From NCBI RefSeq assembly GCF_020667835.1, contig NZ_JAFMPR010000001.1, positions 372,001 through 436,000 of the forward strand: a stretch of 64,000 bases of DNA. Reading direction: 5' to 3'. Below, piece by piece: positions 1 to 9,887 of the stretch (its first letter is position 1; every line of letters starts with the position of its first letter). The position numbers and the translations under genes were made by a program. The notes under the pieces are model-generated. The model had not been told where the DNA came from and did not search any database. It saw only the letters and a list, made by a program, of their open reading frames with translations. Source of the DNA: Roseibaca sp. Y0-43 (GTDB taxonomy: Bacteria; Pseudomonadota; Alphaproteobacteria; Rhodobacterales; Rhodobacteraceae).

Positions 1-1020
1 GACGGGCACGCCCATCAGACCGGTCGTTTCTGGCAACCCCAACATCAGGTTCGCGTTCTGAATCGCCTGCCCGCTGGACCCTTTGCACAGGTTGTCCAGC
101 ACGCCAACGACCAGCGCGCGCCCCGGTATACGGTCGCCCACAACGCCAATATGCACGAAATTAGACCCGCGCACATCATGAGTCGACGGGGTTGTGCCAA
201 AAGGTAGCACTTTCACGAAGGTTTCATCGGCGTAACGCGCCTGAAGCACGCTGTGAATCTGGGTGGCATCTCCATCGAGCCACGCGCTGGCCAGAATACC
301 GCGATTCATGGGCAGCAGATGCGGGGTGAATTGAATGCGCAGGTCGCGGCCGGCGATGGCAGAAAATTCCTGATCGAATTCGCCCAGATGGCGATGCGTG
401 CCGCCAACGGCATAGGCCTGCGTGCCCTCGGACAATTCGGCGTGAAGCAGGTTCTCTTTCAACGACCGCCCGGCACCAGAGACACCACATTTCAGGTCCA
501 GAATGATCCGGTCCAGATCAATGCAGCCGGCCTCGATCAGGGGGCGCAGGATGTATTGGCCGGTGGCCGCGTTACAGCCCGTGCCAGCAACCAGCCGTGC
601 GCTGCGGATGGCGTCGCGGTAGAATTCGGTCAGGCCATAGACGGCCTCTGCCTGCAACTCTGGCGCGGCATGGGGCTGGCCATACCATTTTTCATAGGCC
701 GCCGGGTCGCGCAGGCGGAAATCGGCGGACAGGTCCACGATGCGCAGATCGCGCGGCAAGTCCTTGATGACTGCTTGGCTGGTCGCATGGGGCAGCGCGC
801 AAAAGGCCAGATCGACGGCGGCGAAATCCACATCCTCGATCCGGCACAGATCGGGCAGGTCCAGATGGCGCAGGAACGGAAAGACCGACGCCATTGGCTG
901 GCCCGCCTTGCGCTCGCCCGTCAGCGCGACGATCTGAAAGTCGGGATGCGTGGCGATCAGGCGCACAAGTTCCGCGCCGGTGTAGCCAGAAGCCCCAAGG
1001 ATAGCGATGCGTTTGGTCAT
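1..1020 (-). CDS. argC: N-acetyl-gamma-glutamyl-phosphate reductase (3' end cut by window edge)
   Basis: Reduces N-acetyl-glutamyl-phosphate to the semialdehyde with NADPH, the third step of arginine/ornithine biosynthesis in the cytoplasm. The protein starts [15 protein letters not shown]; the nucleotide-binding GASGYTG is at residues 9-15. The catalytic cysteine is in [11 protein letters not shown], about residue 149. The frame is open to base 1, giving 340 codons, so only the last few C-terminal residues of a protein of this family's usual length (about 342-345) can be missing. ATG at 1018-1020 is the only sensible start, because the dinucleotide-binding motif follows at once. It lies 69 bp downstream of murI on the same strand and may be cotranscribed with it. 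Confidence 0.96.
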   Translation of the reverse strand, partial: MTKRIAILGASGYTGAELVRLIATHPDFQIVALTGERKAGQPMASVFPFLRHLDLPDLCRIEDVDFAAVDLAFCALPHATSQAVIKDLPRDLRIVDLSADFRLRDPAAYEKWYGQPHAAPELQAEAVYGLTEFYRDAIRSARLVAGTGCNAATGQYILRPLIEAGCIDLDRIILDLKCGVSGAGRSLKENLLHAELSEGTQAYAVGGTHRHLGEFDQEFSAIAGRDLRIQFTPHLLPMNRGILASAWLDGDATQIHSVLQARYADETFVKVLPFGTTPSTHDVRGSNFVHIGVVGDRIPGRALVVGVLDNLCKGSSGQAIQNANLMLGLPETTGLMGVPV

Positions 1021-1089
1021 GGTGGGTTTCCTAGTCGGATGCGCGGGCTGTCAGGCCGCGAGCCGTGAGTCGTGTTGCCAAGATGAAGA

Positions 1090-1911
1090 TCAGGCCGATT
1101 GAAAGGTGATCTGACGTTTCAGGAACTGGGTCGCCTTGCGAGAGACATTGGCGGGGTCGCCCGTGGTCAGGAATTTCGATCCGCGCCCCGGCCCGATCAT
1201 TTCGGGGCGGCGGGCAAGGTAATCGGACAGGCTGGCCGCCACCAGATTGGGTTGCGAATAGACGGCAACATCGGGGCCAAGGGCCGCGCGGAACGCGTCT
1301 TCCAGAAGCGGGTAATGGGTGCAGCCCAACACGGCGGCTTCGGGATGCGGCATCCTGCGTTTGAGCGATTCGACATGGCTGTGGACAAGCGCCTCGGCCA
1401 GGATCATGTCGCCCTGCTCGATCGCATCGACCACGCCGCCGCAGGGCTGCGCTTCGACATCGACCCCGATGGCGCGGAAGGCCAGTTCGCGCTGGAACGC
1501 ACGGCTGGACACCGTCGCGGGCGTAGCGAACAAAGCGACATGCTTCACGGCCACTTCGCGCGGGGGCGAATTGTCGCCCCATTGCCGTTCGGTCAGTGCC
1601 TCGATCAGCGGCACGAACACGCCCAACACGCGCTTGTCGGCGGGCACCCATGTTTCCTGCATCCGCTTCAACGCGGCAGCAGAGGCCGTGTTGCAGGCGA
1701 GGATGACCAAATCGCACCCTTCCGCCCAGAGCCGTTCGACACCCGCGCAGGTAAGGTCATAAATCTCTGCCGGGGGGCGCGTGCCATAGGGCGCGTGGGC
1801 ATTGTCGCCCAAGTAGACGAAGGGCACATCGGGCAGCTTGTCGACCAGCGCGCCCAGCACCGTCAAACCGCCCAAGCCCGAATCGAACACGCCGACTGCC
1901 ATAGCTGTCAT
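1090..1911 (-). CDS. murI: Glutamate racemase
   Basis: Converts L-glutamate to D-glutamate for peptidoglycan. The 273-residue length fits the family. The N-terminal [12 protein letters not shown] gives the catalytic Asp near residue 10. The two catalytic cysteines lie in LACNTASA (Cys73) and LGCTHYPLL (Cys197, with His199). The ATG at 1911 is followed by a second in-frame ATG at 1902, and either could be used. A short perfect hairpin (GCCCGGA/TCCGGGC, 1928-1944) lies just upstream, in the 239-bp gap shared with the divergent LysR gene; nothing else is convincing there. argC follows on the same strand. Confidence 0.95.
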   Translation of the reverse strand: MTAMAVGVFDSGLGGLTVLGALVDKLPDVPFVYLGDNAHAPYGTRPPAEIYDLTCAGVERLWAEGCDLVILACNTASAAALKRMQETWVPADKRVLGVFVPLIEALTERQWGDNSPPREVAVKHVALFATPATVSSRAFQRELAFRAIGVDVEAQPCGGVVDAIEQGDMILAEALVHSHVESLKRRMPHPEAAVLGCTHYPLLEDAFRAALGPDVAVYSQPNLVAASLSDYLARRPEMIGPGRGSKFLTTGDPANVSRKATQFLKRQITFQSA

Positions 1912-2150
1912 CCTTCGTCACGTCATTGCCCGGAGCTTCCGGGCGTTAACGGCATGATTAGGCCGCATGGGCGCGAAAATCCATCCTGTTCTTTGCAAGC
2001 GGCGCGCGCGGCGGCGGTGCATGGCAAACGATCATCTGCATGAAGAATCATACCTTTGTGCTACGGCGCGCATCCTTCGCTTTGCAGCACAGCCGATTCG
2101 GCCTAAGAGGGATAGCACAGGCCGCGAACAGATAAAGAAGTTAGAATTCC

Positions 2151-3050
2151 ATGGATTGGGACAAGCTCAGGATATTTCATGCCGTTGCCGATGCGGGCAG
2201 CCTGACCCATGCGGGCGACGCGCTGCAATTGTCGCAATCCGCCGTCAGCCGCCAGATCCGCGCGCTGGAAGAGGCCTTGGATACCAGCCTGTTCCACCGT
2301 CACGCGCGCGGGCTGATCCTGACCGAACAGGGCGAATTGCTGTTCAAGGCCACCAAGTCCATGTCACGCGAGCTGGAAACGGCGTCCGCCCGCATTCGCG
2401 ACAGCGAGGACGAGGTGTTTGGCGAGTTGCGCGTGACCACGACCACGGGTTTTGGCACGCTGTTTCTGGCCCCGCGCCTGCCTACGCTCTATGCCCAGTA
2501 TCCAGAGTTGAAGATCGACCTTATGCTGGAAGAGCGCGTGCTGGACTTGCCCATGCGCGAAGCCGATGTGGCGATCCGCATGAAGGAACCCAGCCAAGCC
2601 GACCTGATCCGCAAGCGCCTGATGAATGTGAACATGCGGCTGTTTGCGACCTCTGAATACCTGCGCGCGAATGGCACGCCCCATGCGATCGAAGACCTGT
2701 CGGATTATCGGCTGATCTCGCAAAACGTGACATCGGCGCAGGTCAGCGTGGGCGCACAACTTATACGCGAGCTGAACGCCCGCCCGCTGCGGTCCACCTT
2801 CACGGTGAACAATTATTTCGGCGTGTTGCAGGCGGTTCTGAACCATCTTGGCATCGGCGTTCTGCCCGATTACGTCGCCGAGGATTTCCCCGAACTGGTG
2901 CATGTGCTGCCCGAAGTCGCCAGCGGCGATATTCCGGTTTTTCTGGCCTTCCCCGAAGAGCTGCGGCATTCGCGGCGCATCGCGGCCTTTCGCGATTTCG
3001 TGGTGCAGGAAATACAGGCCTATCGCCGCGCACGGCAGATGCAGGGCTAG
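2151..3050 (+). CDS. LysR-family transcriptional regulator
   Basis: A 299-residue protein with the LysR plan. The N-terminal winged helix-turn-helix spans about residues 1-62 (WDKLRIFHAVADAGSLTHAG, then SQSAVSRQIRALEEAL). An effector-binding domain of periplasmic-binding-protein type spans about residues 90-295. It should act as a cytoplasmic DNA-binding tetramer that responds to a small molecule, but the ligand cannot be read from the sequence. LysR proteins often control the divergent neighbour, here murI/argC, across a 239-bp gap. The downstream neighbour is a putative small RNA rather than a gene of the same operon. The start ATG at 2151 opens directly into the helix-turn-helix domain. 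Confidence 0.93.
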   Translation: MDWDKLRIFHAVADAGSLTHAGDALQLSQSAVSRQIRALEEALDTSLFHRHARGLILTEQGELLFKATKSMSRELETASARIRDSEDEVFGELRVTTTTGFGTLFLAPRLPTLYAQYPELKIDLMLEERVLDLPMREADVAIRMKEPSQADLIRKRLMNVNMRLFATSEYLRANGTPHAIEDLSDYRLISQNVTSAQVSVGAQLIRELNARPLRSTFTVNNYFGVLQAVLNHLGIGVLPDYVAEDFPELVHVLPEVASGDIPVFLAFPEELRHSRRIAAFRDFVVQEIQAYRRARQMQG

Positions 3051-3122
3051 GCATGTTCAACCTAAACCTGAGACATGTCTGCAACGCATGTCGGAGTTGT
3101 TGCAGGGGCAAGGGAAATTAAC

Positions 3123-3150
3123 TTGCGAACCATGTGTTTGGTCATTTAAT
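3123..3150 (+). promoter_or_regulatory. Sigma70-like promoter of the putative small RNA
   Basis: TTGCGA at 3123-3128 and TTTAAT at 3145-3150 are 16 bp apart. Transcription would start near 3156-3157, which is exactly the first base of an 11-bp stem. That alignment is the main reason to believe it. No coding gene begins downstream before the terminator at 3206. Confidence 0.5.
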
Positions 3151-3156
3151 AGGCGG

Positions 3157-3233
3157 TAAGACGTGATTGGAGATCATTCATGTCTTAACCTCCCTGTTGG
3201 ACTTCGGCCGAGCATTGCGCTCGGCCTTTTTTT
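3157..3233 (+). ncRNA. Putative small regulatory RNA (about 77 nt) with an exposed CCUCCC
   Basis: No gene fits here, but the stretch folds like a bacterial trans-acting RNA. A 5' stem of about 11 bp pairs 3157-3167 with 3176-3187 (one bulge), with loop UGGAGAUC. An unpaired segment follows at 3188-3205 and contains ACCUCCCUG, complementary to Shine-Dalgarno sequences. The RNA ends in a strong intrinsic terminator (GGCCGAGC/GCUCGGCC then seven U). The loop GGAG could also pair with the CCUCC inside the same molecule. Alphaproteobacteria have families of anti-Shine-Dalgarno RNAs with CCUCC-type motifs, so this may be a relative. Targets are unknown. It could also be a 3'UTR-derived RNA of the LysR gene. 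Confidence 0.55.
3206..3233 (+). terminator. Intrinsic terminator of the small RNA
   Basis: Perfect 8-bp stem GGCCGAGC (3206-3213) and GCTCGGCC (3219-3226), loop ATTGC, followed by seven T (3227-3233). The rest of the gap up to purL (3234-3375) holds no gene that I can see. Confidence 0.9.
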
Positions 3234-3375
3234 ATGCCGATGCCGGGCACTGCACGCACAGCGATTCGCGTGTGCCGTCCGGCTGCGCATTCGGTGTCGC
3301 GGCAGCGCGCGCCCCCTTTTGCTTGGGGCCGCAATAGCCTAGAAGGCAGCAAGCTTGCCTGAGAGGATGCCCTAG

Positions 3376-5541
3376 ATGACCGATCCCGCCCTCACGCCTG
3401 ACCTGATTGCGGCGCATGGCCTGTCGCCGGACGAATATGACCGCATCCTGGAGATCATCGGGCGCGAACCCAGCTTTACCGAGCTGGGCATCTTCTCGGC
3501 CATGTGGAACGAGCATTGCTCCTACAAATCCTCGAAGAAATGGTTGCGCACCCTGCCCACCTCTGGCCCGCAGGTCATTTGCGGCCCCGGCGAGAATGCG
3601 GGCGTGGTCGATATTGGCGACGGGCAAGCCGTGATCTTCAAGATGGAGAGCCACAACCACCCGTCCTATATCGAACCCTATCAGGGCGCTGCGACCGGCG
3701 TGGGCGGCATTTTGCGCGACGTGTTCACCATGGGCGCGCGCCCCATCGCGGCGATGAACTCGCTCAGCTTCGGCGCCCCGTCGCATCCCAAGACGCCGCA
3801 TCTGGTCTCCGGCGTGGTCGAAGGCGTGGGCGGCTATGGCAATTGTTTCGGCGTGCCCACCGTTGGCGGCGAAGTCCGCTTTCACCCCGCCTATAACGGC
3901 AACTGCCTTGTGAATGCCTTTGCCGCCGGGCTGGCCGACGCCGACAAGATTTTCTATTCGGCAGCCAGCGGGGTCGGGATGCCCGTGGTCTATCTGGGTG
4001 CCAAGACGGGCCGCGATGGCGTGGGCGGGGCGACCATGGCCAGCGCCGAGTTTGACGACACGATCGAAGAAAAGCGCCCGACCGTTCAGGTAGGCGACCC
4101 GTTCACCGAAAAGCGCCTGTTGGAAGCCTGTCTGGAACTGATGGCCTCTGGCGCGGTCATCTCGATTCAAGACATGGGCGCGGCGGGCCTGACTTGTTCG
4201 GCCGTGGAAATGGGCGACAAGGGCGGCTTGGGCGTGAAGCTGCAACTGAGCGACGTGCCCCAGCGCGAAACGGCGATGACCGCCTACGAGATGATGCTGT
4301 CCGAATCCCAGGAACGCATGTTGATGGTGCTGAAACCTGAAATGGAGTCAGAGGCGCGCGCGATTTTCGAGAAATGGGATCTGGATTTCGCCATCGTTGG
4401 CGAGACGATTGCCGAAGACCGCTTCCTGATCCTGCACGGCAATGACGTGATGGCGGACCTGCCGCTGTCGAAACTGTCTTCCAGCGCCCCGGAATATGAC
4501 CGCCCTTGGGTCGAAACGCCCCCGGCGGGTGATCTGCCGGACCTGCCCACGATCGCGCCCATGGATGGTTTGCGCGCACTCATTTCCGCGCCCAGCTACG
4601 CCTACAAGGGCTGGGTGTGGGAGCAGTATGACAGTCAGGTCATGGGCGACACGGTCCGCACCCCCGGCCTTGGCGCGGGCGTGGTGCGGGTGCATGGCAC
4701 GACCAAGGCGCTGGCCTTCACCAGCGACGTGACACCGCGCTACGTGCGCGCCAACCCGTTCGAGGGTGGCAAACAAGCCGTGGCCGAAGCCTACCGCAAC
4801 CTGACGGCCGTGGGGGCCGTGCCCTTGGCCACAACCGATAACCTGAATTTCGGCAACCCCGAAAAGCCAGAGATCATGGGCCAGTTCGTGGGCGCCATTC
4901 AAGGCATCGGCGCGGCCTGCACGGCTTTGGACATGCCTATCGTTTCGGGCAATGTGAGCCTCTATAACGAAACCGACGGCAAACCCATTCTGCCCACGCC
5001 CACGATTGGCGCGGTCGGGCTGATTGCCGATATCGAGCAGATCATCGCGGGCCTGCCGTCAGAGGGTGATCTGGCGCTGGTGATTGGCGAAACCAAGGGG
5101 CATTTGGGCCAATCCGCCCTCCTGGCCGAAGCCGCCGGGATAGAGGCCGGCGATGCCCCCTATGTCGATCTGGATGCCGAGCGCCGCAATGGCGACTTCC
5201 TGCGCGCGAACCGGGCGCTTGTCACCGCCGCAACCGACCTCTCGGACGGTGGACTTGCGCTGGCCGCGTTCGAGATGGCCGAAGCGGCAGGCATGGGCGT
5301 CACGCTCGAGAGCGGCGACATTGGTCAGCTCTTTGGCGAAGATCAGGCGCGCTACCTTGTGGCTGCAAGCTTCGACCAGGCAGAGGCGCTGATGGTCGCG
5401 GCGGGCCAAGCCGGTGTTGCCATCGCCATGGTGGGCCGCTTCGGGGGCGATACCGTCAGCTTCGGCGACGACAGCGCGCCCATGGCAGAGCTATCCACGC
5501 TCTACCGCAGCAGTTTCGCCAAAGCCATCGGCGCGGCTTGA
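3376..5541 (+). CDS. purL: Phosphoribosylformylglycinamidine synthase subunit PurL
   Basis: ATP-dependent amidation of FGAR to FGAM in de novo purine synthesis, working with the small subunits PurQ and PurS, which are not in this window. The 721-residue length matches the small, multi-subunit form of PurL. It shows [15 protein letters not shown] (His47, conserved in the active site) and [20 protein letters not shown], which holds ATP/Mg-binding residues. The later repeat half carries the [14 protein letters not shown] motif. A GAGAGGA ribosome-binding site lies 8 bases before the ATG. bolA-like and grxD genes follow on the same strand, an order common in this family of bacteria. Confidence 0.97.
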   Translation: MTDPALTPDLIAAHGLSPDEYDRILEIIGREPSFTELGIFSAMWNEHCSYKSSKKWLRTLPTSGPQVICGPGENAGVVDIGDGQAVIFKMESHNHPSYIEPYQGAATGVGGILRDVFTMGARPIAAMNSLSFGAPSHPKTPHLVSGVVEGVGGYGNCFGVPTVGGEVRFHPAYNGNCLVNAFAAGLADADKIFYSAASGVGMPVVYLGAKTGRDGVGGATMASAEFDDTIEEKRPTVQVGDPFTEKRLLEACLELMASGAVISIQDMGAAGLTCSAVEMGDKGGLGVKLQLSDVPQRETAMTAYEMMLSESQERMLMVLKPEMESEARAIFEKWDLDFAIVGETIAEDRFLILHGNDVMADLPLSKLSSSAPEYDRPWVETPPAGDLPDLPTIAPMDGLRALISAPSYAYKGWVWEQYDSQVMGDTVRTPGLGAGVVRVHGTTKALAFTSDVTPRYVRANPFEGGKQAVAEAYRNLTAVGAVPLATTDNLNFGNPEKPEIMGQFVGAIQGIGAACTALDMPIVSGNVSLYNETDGKPILPTPTIGAVGLIADIEQIIAGLPSEGDLALVIGETKGHLGQSALLAEAAGIEAGDAPYVDLDAERRNGDFLRANRALVTAATDLSDGGLALAAFEMAEAAGMGVTLESGDIGQLFGEDQARYLVAASFDQAEALMVAAGQAGVAIAMVGRFGGDTVSFGDDSAPMAELSTLYRSSFAKAIGAA

Positions 5542-5595
5542 TTCAGCAAATCGTGGGGATTACCTATTCCTCAAGACCAGACAGGGACCACACGC

Positions 5596-5838
5596 ATGGC
5601 CATTTCCGCCGAAGAACTTGAAACGCTGCTGAAAGAGAGCTTTCCCGACGGCAAAGTGACGATCACGGATCTTGCCGGTGACGGGAACCATTACGCCGCC
5701 GAAGTGATCGACGACAGCTTTCGCGGGCTGAACCGCGTGCAGCAGCAGCGCGCTGTCTATGCCGCGCTGAAAGGCAAGATGGACGGCAGCCATGGTGAAT
5801 TGCACGCGCTGGCCCTGACGACCAAAGCCCCCGACTGA
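5596..5838 (+). CDS. BolA/IbaG-family protein
   Basis: An 80-residue BolA-fold protein. The DGNHY segment (residues 29-33) and SFRGLNRVQQQRAVYAAL (41-58) are the class signature, and a conserved C-terminal His is in GELHALAL. BolA proteins form [2Fe-2S]-bridged heterodimers with CGFS monothiol glutaredoxins and act in iron-sulfur handling. The gene directly downstream (44 bp) encodes such a glutaredoxin, so the pair very likely works together. The DGNHY loop looks more like the IbaG/YrbA branch than the longer E. coli BolA. Confidence 0.92.
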   Translation: MAISAEELETLLKESFPDGKVTITDLAGDGNHYAAEVIDDSFRGLNRVQQQRAVYAALKGKMDGSHGELHALALTTKAPD

Positions 5839-5881
5839 AACGCCGACTGACCTGCGCAGACTGAACCGAAAGAGGATTGCC

Positions 5882-6241
5882 ATGAGCGCCCAAGAGACGA
5901 TCAAGAAAACCGTCACGGACAATGACGTGGTGCTGTTCATGAAAGGCACCAAGACCATGCCGCAATGCGGCTTCTCCAGCCGCGTGGCGGGTGTGCTGAA
6001 TTTCATGGGCGTCGAATACGCCGATGTGAACGTGCTGGCCGATGAAGACATCCGCCAAGGCATCAAGGATTACTCGGACTGGCCGACCATTCCGCAGCTT
6101 TACGTGAAAGGCGAATTCGTCGGTGGCTGCGATATCGTGACCGAGATGACGCTGTCGGGCGAACTGGATCAACTGTTCGCCGACAAGGGCGTGACCTTCG
6201 ACAAGGAAGCCGCCGACAAGATCCGCGAAGCCAACGCCTGA
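5882..6241 (+). CDS. grxD: Monothiol glutaredoxin, Grx4 family
   Basis: A 119-residue single-domain glutaredoxin with the monothiol active site CGFS (Cys29) in TMPQCGFSSRV. The family uses this Cys plus glutathione to bind and transfer [2Fe-2S] clusters rather than to reduce disulfides. WPTIPQLYVKGEFVGGCDI is the glutathione-binding segment. The ATG is preceded by AGAGGA. The gene follows the BolA-like gene, its expected partner. It ends 13 bp before the convergent comEC gene, leaving almost no room for a terminator. Confidence 0.95.
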   Translation: MSAQETIKKTVTDNDVVLFMKGTKTMPQCGFSSRVAGVLNFMGVEYADVNVLADEDIRQGIKDYSDWPTIPQLYVKGEFVGGCDIVTEMTLSGELDQLFADKGVTFDKEAADKIREANA

Positions 6242-6254
6242 TCGCAGGGCGGGC

Positions 6255-8330
6255 CTATCCGCCCGTCCACGGACGCAGCCCTTGGGTGTCGCGTAGGTCA
6301 TACCGCGCGACGCCCTTTTCATTTGCGCGAAAGGCGACCGCCCCGGTGGCCCGAAGATCGCGCGGCGAGAGCACAGTGCACGGCCCTTCGGGTGGCACAT
6401 CGAGGTCAGTGTTGGTCACGATCAACCGGCCCGGCAGGCAAAGCGCAGGCAGCTCAGCCAAGCCGCGCTGTCCAGACAGGTGCACCACGTCCAGCCCGTG
6501 ACCGCGCAGATGCACCACCGCATCGCTTGGCCCGTGGGGGCCGCGCTGTTGCGCGCCCTCTTGGCTGGCCAGATCGCCATCGGCCTGCAACCAGCTTTCG
6601 GCGGCAAATGCCCCGGACCGTGCCCGGCTCAGGATGCGCCCCTCTGGCCCCATCAGCCCGACCACCGCGCCGTCATCCGACACCAGCAGCGTCGGGCGCT
6701 CGGCCAGTGCCCAGCCCAGTGTCGCCAGCGCCACCACCGGCACACCCAGCCAGCGCGCAGGCGCGGCCCACAGGATCAGCCACAAGCTGCCCAGCGCCAT
6801 TACCGGGATAACCCAGCGCGGCGGCTGCACCACGCCTATCAAGTTGCCCTCTAGCCCTGCCACGAAACTCGCAACCAGCAGGATCCAATCGATGGCCAAG
6901 CCCATGACCGCCAGCGGCACGCCTTCTAGGCCAAAAGGCGCAAGCAATGCCGCGACCACACCGGCCGGCATGATGACCAGCCCCATCAGCGGCACGGACA
7001 GCAGATTAGCCACAAGCCCGTATTCCACCATGCGGTTAAAACTGGCCGCCGCAATCGGGGCGGTGGCGACACCCGCGACCACCGAGCACAGGATGACAGA
7101 CGCCACGGGCATGGCCCAGCGCGGCACACGCTCGCGCCATGTGCCGTCATCGTTCAGCGCGCGGAAGATGGCGACAAGGGCCACCGTGGCGGCAAAGCTC
7201 ATCTGGAACCCCGCCTGCACCAGCGCCTCTGGCCGCAGAACCAGCACGATCACGGCGGCAATGGCCACGCTGCGCAAGGAAATGGCGCGGCGGTCCAGCA
7301 GCACCGCGACAAACATGACCGCCACCATCACAAAGGCACGTTGCGTGGCAATATTTGCGCCCGACAGCGCCAGATAGAATGCGCCCGCGCCCAGTGCCGC
7401 CACCGCCGCGATCTTGCGCGTGGGCAAGCGCAGCGCGACGCGCGGCCACAGTGCCAGCAGAAGGCGGAGCGCGGCAAAGACAAATCCCGTCAGCAGCCCC
7501 ATATGCAAGCCAGAGATCGCCAGCAAATGCGCAAGGTTGGAATTGCGCAGGTCGTCCAGATGGGACGTGTCCACGCCAGAGCGATCGCCTGTCAGGATGG
7601 CAGCGGCAAAGCCGCCCGCCGCGCCCGGCATCCGGTCTTGCAACGCTTGTGACAACTGCATCCTCAACACCCCCAGCGGCGCACCACCGTCGTCTTGCAG
7701 CGCCAGCACCGGCACGCGGGTATAGCCGACCGCGCCCAAACGCTCGAACCAGGCATGGCGGCGGAAATCGAAGCCGCCGGGCTCCGACGCTTTGGGCGGC
7801 GGCGACAGGTGGCCGGTCGTCATCACCCGCAGGCCGGGGCGCGGGTCGAAATACCGCTGCTCGCCATGCAGCGACAGGCGCACGCGCGCAGGCGTCCGGG
7901 CGGGCGACAGGCCCGCAAGGCGCGGCCGGTCCAGCGTCAGCCGCAAATGCCCATTGGCAGCGCGGTCGATCTTCACGATCCGCCCCTCTATCGCGCCATA
8001 AAAACGAAAATCCAGAACGGGGGCGGCGACCATATGGGTGCGCAAACCCGCCAAACCGGCCCCGGCGGCGATCAGCAGGCATCCCATGGCCAAGGGGCGA
8101 AGATTGACCGGCAAAAGATAGGCCAGCATGGCAGAAGCGAACGAGGCCGACCCAAGGCCCAGCCACTCCGCGCGCCCCGGCTCGACCGGCAGCAGGAAAT
8201 ACAAACCGATCCCGATCCCAAGGCATACCGGCACGAACAGGAACAGCCGACCGCGCTGCGCGGCCAAGGCCTGCGCAACGCTTCCCTCGCCGAAGCGAGG
8301 CGTGACATGCTCCATGCTGGTGACAGCCAC
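6255..8330 (-). CDS. ComEC/Rec2-family membrane protein without a metallo-beta-lactamase domain
   Basis: In competent bacteria ComEC forms the inner-membrane channel for single-stranded DNA. This 691-residue protein starts with two or three membrane segments, then an OB-like DUF4131 region (about 100-210), then the polytopic competence core (about 240-510, with [20 protein letters not shown]). The C-terminal 170 residues are soluble, but the HxHxDH metal motif of full-length ComEC is absent. Alphaproteobacterial homologues often show this reduced tail. The start is uncertain: GTG at 8330 or ATG at 8315. Whether it still imports DNA is unknown. Confidence 0.88.
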   Translation of the reverse strand: MAVTSMEHVTPRFGEGSVAQALAAQRGRLFLFVPVCLGIGIGLYFLLPVEPGRAEWLGLGSASFASAMLAYLLPVNLRPLAMGCLLIAAGAGLAGLRTHMVAAPVLDFRFYGAIEGRIVKIDRAANGHLRLTLDRPRLAGLSPARTPARVRLSLHGEQRYFDPRPGLRVMTTGHLSPPPKASEPGGFDFRRHAWFERLGAVGYTRVPVLALQDDGGAPLGVLRMQLSQALQDRMPGAAGGFAAAILTGDRSGVDTSHLDDLRNSNLAHLLAISGLHMGLLTGFVFAALRLLLALWPRVALRLPTRKIAAVAALGAGAFYLALSGANIATQRAFVMVAVMFVAVLLDRRAISLRSVAIAAVIVLVLRPEALVQAGFQMSFAATVALVAIFRALNDDGTWRERVPRWAMPVASVILCSVVAGVATAPIAAASFNRMVEYGLVANLLSVPLMGLVIMPAGVVAALLAPFGLEGVPLAVMGLAIDWILLVASFVAGLEGNLIGVVQPPRWVIPVMALGSLWLILWAAPARWLGVPVVALATLGWALAERPTLLVSDDGAVVGLMGPEGRILSRARSGAFAAESWLQADGDLASQEGAQQRGPHGPSDAVVHLRGHGLDVVHLSGQRGLAELPALCLPGRLIVTNTDLDVPPEGPCTVLSPRDLRATGAVAFRANEKGVARYDLRDTQGLRPWTGG

Positions 8331-8408
8331 CCTTGCCCTACCCCGCGCGCTTGCCTAGAACCTGCGCAAGTATGCCGCCTCCATGGTTTCCAAAAGGTTA
8401 AGATCCCC

Positions 8409-9812
8409 ATGTCCGATACCCCCGTCGTCACCCGTTTCGCGCCCTCGCCCACCGGGTATCTGCATATCGGTGGGGCACGCACGGCGCTGTTCAACTGGCT
8501 TTACGCCCGTGGGCGGGGCGGCAAGTTCCTGTTGCGGATCGAGGATACCGACCGCGAACGCTCTACCCCGGAAGCGACAGAGGCCATTCTGAAAGGCCTG
8601 ACATGGCTTGGTCTGGATTGGGATGGCGAGCCGATCAGCCAATTCGACCGCGCCGACCGCCATGCCGAGGTGGCGCATCAGATGCTGGCTGCTGGCACGG
8701 CCTATAAATGCTTTGCCACGCAGGATGAAATCGAAGCCTTCCGCGAAGCGGCGCGGGCCGAGGGGCGCTCGACCCTCTACCGCTCGCCATGGCGCGATGC
8801 AGATCCGGCCACCCACCCGGATGCGCCCTATGTCGTGCGGATCAACGCCCCGCTAGAGGGCGAGACGATCATCCGTGACCAGGTTCAGGGCGATGTGCGC
8901 ATTCGCAATGACCAGCTTGATGACATGGTGCTGCTGCGCTCGGACGGCACGCCCACCTATATGCTGGCGGTAGTGGTCGATGACCATGACATGGGCATCA
9001 CCCATGTCATTCGCGGCGACGACCATCTGAACAATGCTGCCCGTCAGATGCTGGTCTATAGCGCGATGGGATGGGACGTGCCGATCTGGGCGCATATCCC
9101 GCTGATCCACGGGCCGGACGGCAAGAAACTGTCCAAGCGCCACGGCGCGCTGGGGGTCGAGGAATATCAGCTTATGGGCTATCCGGCGGCGGCGATGCGC
9201 AACTACCTTGCGCGTCTGGGCTGGAGCCATGGCGACGATGAGTTCTTCACCGATTCGCAGGCGATGGAGTGGTTCGACCTTGGGGGAATCGGCAAATCGC
9301 CCGCACGTCTGGATTTCAAGAAACTGGACCATCTGACGGGTTTGCACATGAGCGCCGCCGACGATGCTGCGCTGCTGCATGAATTGCAGGCATATCGCGC
9401 CGCAAAAGGTGACGCGCCTTTCGCTGACGCGCAATTGGCCCTGCTGCAAGACGCCATGCCGCTGGTGAAGGACAAGGCGAAGGGCTTTGACCAACTTCTT
9501 GAAAAAGCACAATTTGCTTTGGCTTCGCGGCCCGTTGAACAAGATGAGAAGGCGGCCAAGGCGCTCGACGATGTATCCCGCGGTATACTGAGAGAATTGA
9601 CGCCGCGCCTGCAAACTGCTACGTGGAGCCGGACGGAATTAGAGGAGAGTGTCAGCGCATTGGCGCAAGAGCATGGCCTTGGGCTTGGCAAGCTGGCGCA
9701 GCCTCTGCGCGCCGCACTCGCCGGCCGGATGACCAGCCCCAGTGTGTTCGACATGATGCTTGTTCTTGGCCGCGACGAATCGCTCGCGCGGATCAAGGAC
9801 GCAACCGAATAA
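8409..9812 (+). CDS. gltX: Glutamyl-tRNA synthetase
   Basis: Charges tRNA-Glu and, in many alphaproteobacteria, tRNA-Gln as well, to be amidated later by GatCAB. It has 467 residues. The class I signatures are present: [16 protein letters not shown] (HIGH-like, residues about 10-25) and GKKLSKRHG (KMSKS-like, about 237-245). The open frame continues far upstream, but the ATG at 8409 is the right start because the HIGH motif begins ten residues later and homologues start there. An AAAGG sequence precedes it. The divergent comEC gene begins 78 bp upstream. Confidence 0.96.
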   Translation: MSDTPVVTRFAPSPTGYLHIGGARTALFNWLYARGRGGKFLLRIEDTDRERSTPEATEAILKGLTWLGLDWDGEPISQFDRADRHAEVAHQMLAAGTAYKCFATQDEIEAFREAARAEGRSTLYRSPWRDADPATHPDAPYVVRINAPLEGETIIRDQVQGDVRIRNDQLDDMVLLRSDGTPTYMLAVVVDDHDMGITHVIRGDDHLNNAARQMLVYSAMGWDVPIWAHIPLIHGPDGKKLSKRHGALGVEEYQLMGYPAAAMRNYLARLGWSHGDDEFFTDSQAMEWFDLGGIGKSPARLDFKKLDHLTGLHMSAADDAALLHELQAYRAAKGDAPFADAQLALLQDAMPLVKDKAKGFDQLLEKAQFALASRPVEQDEKAAKALDDVSRGILRELTPRLQTATWSRTELEESVSALAQEHGLGLGKLAQPLRAALAGRMTSPSVFDMMLVLGRDESLARIKDATE

Positions 9813-9887
9813 TCCGGCGCAGTCGCGCCGTGATCGTAGCCCATCTGCCCGGCAAGCATGCCGGCAGGCAGACATGAAGGAAGCGAA

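Noticed and set aside
3075-3149. A 24-codon open frame (ATG 3075 to TAA 3147-3149) after the LysR gene
   Set aside because: No ribosome-binding site, and it ends inside the proposed small-RNA promoter. A chance frame is the simpler reading.
3361-3375. A purine-repressor (PurR-type) operator before purL
   Set aside because: No palindrome of the known PurR type is visible between 3234 and 3375.
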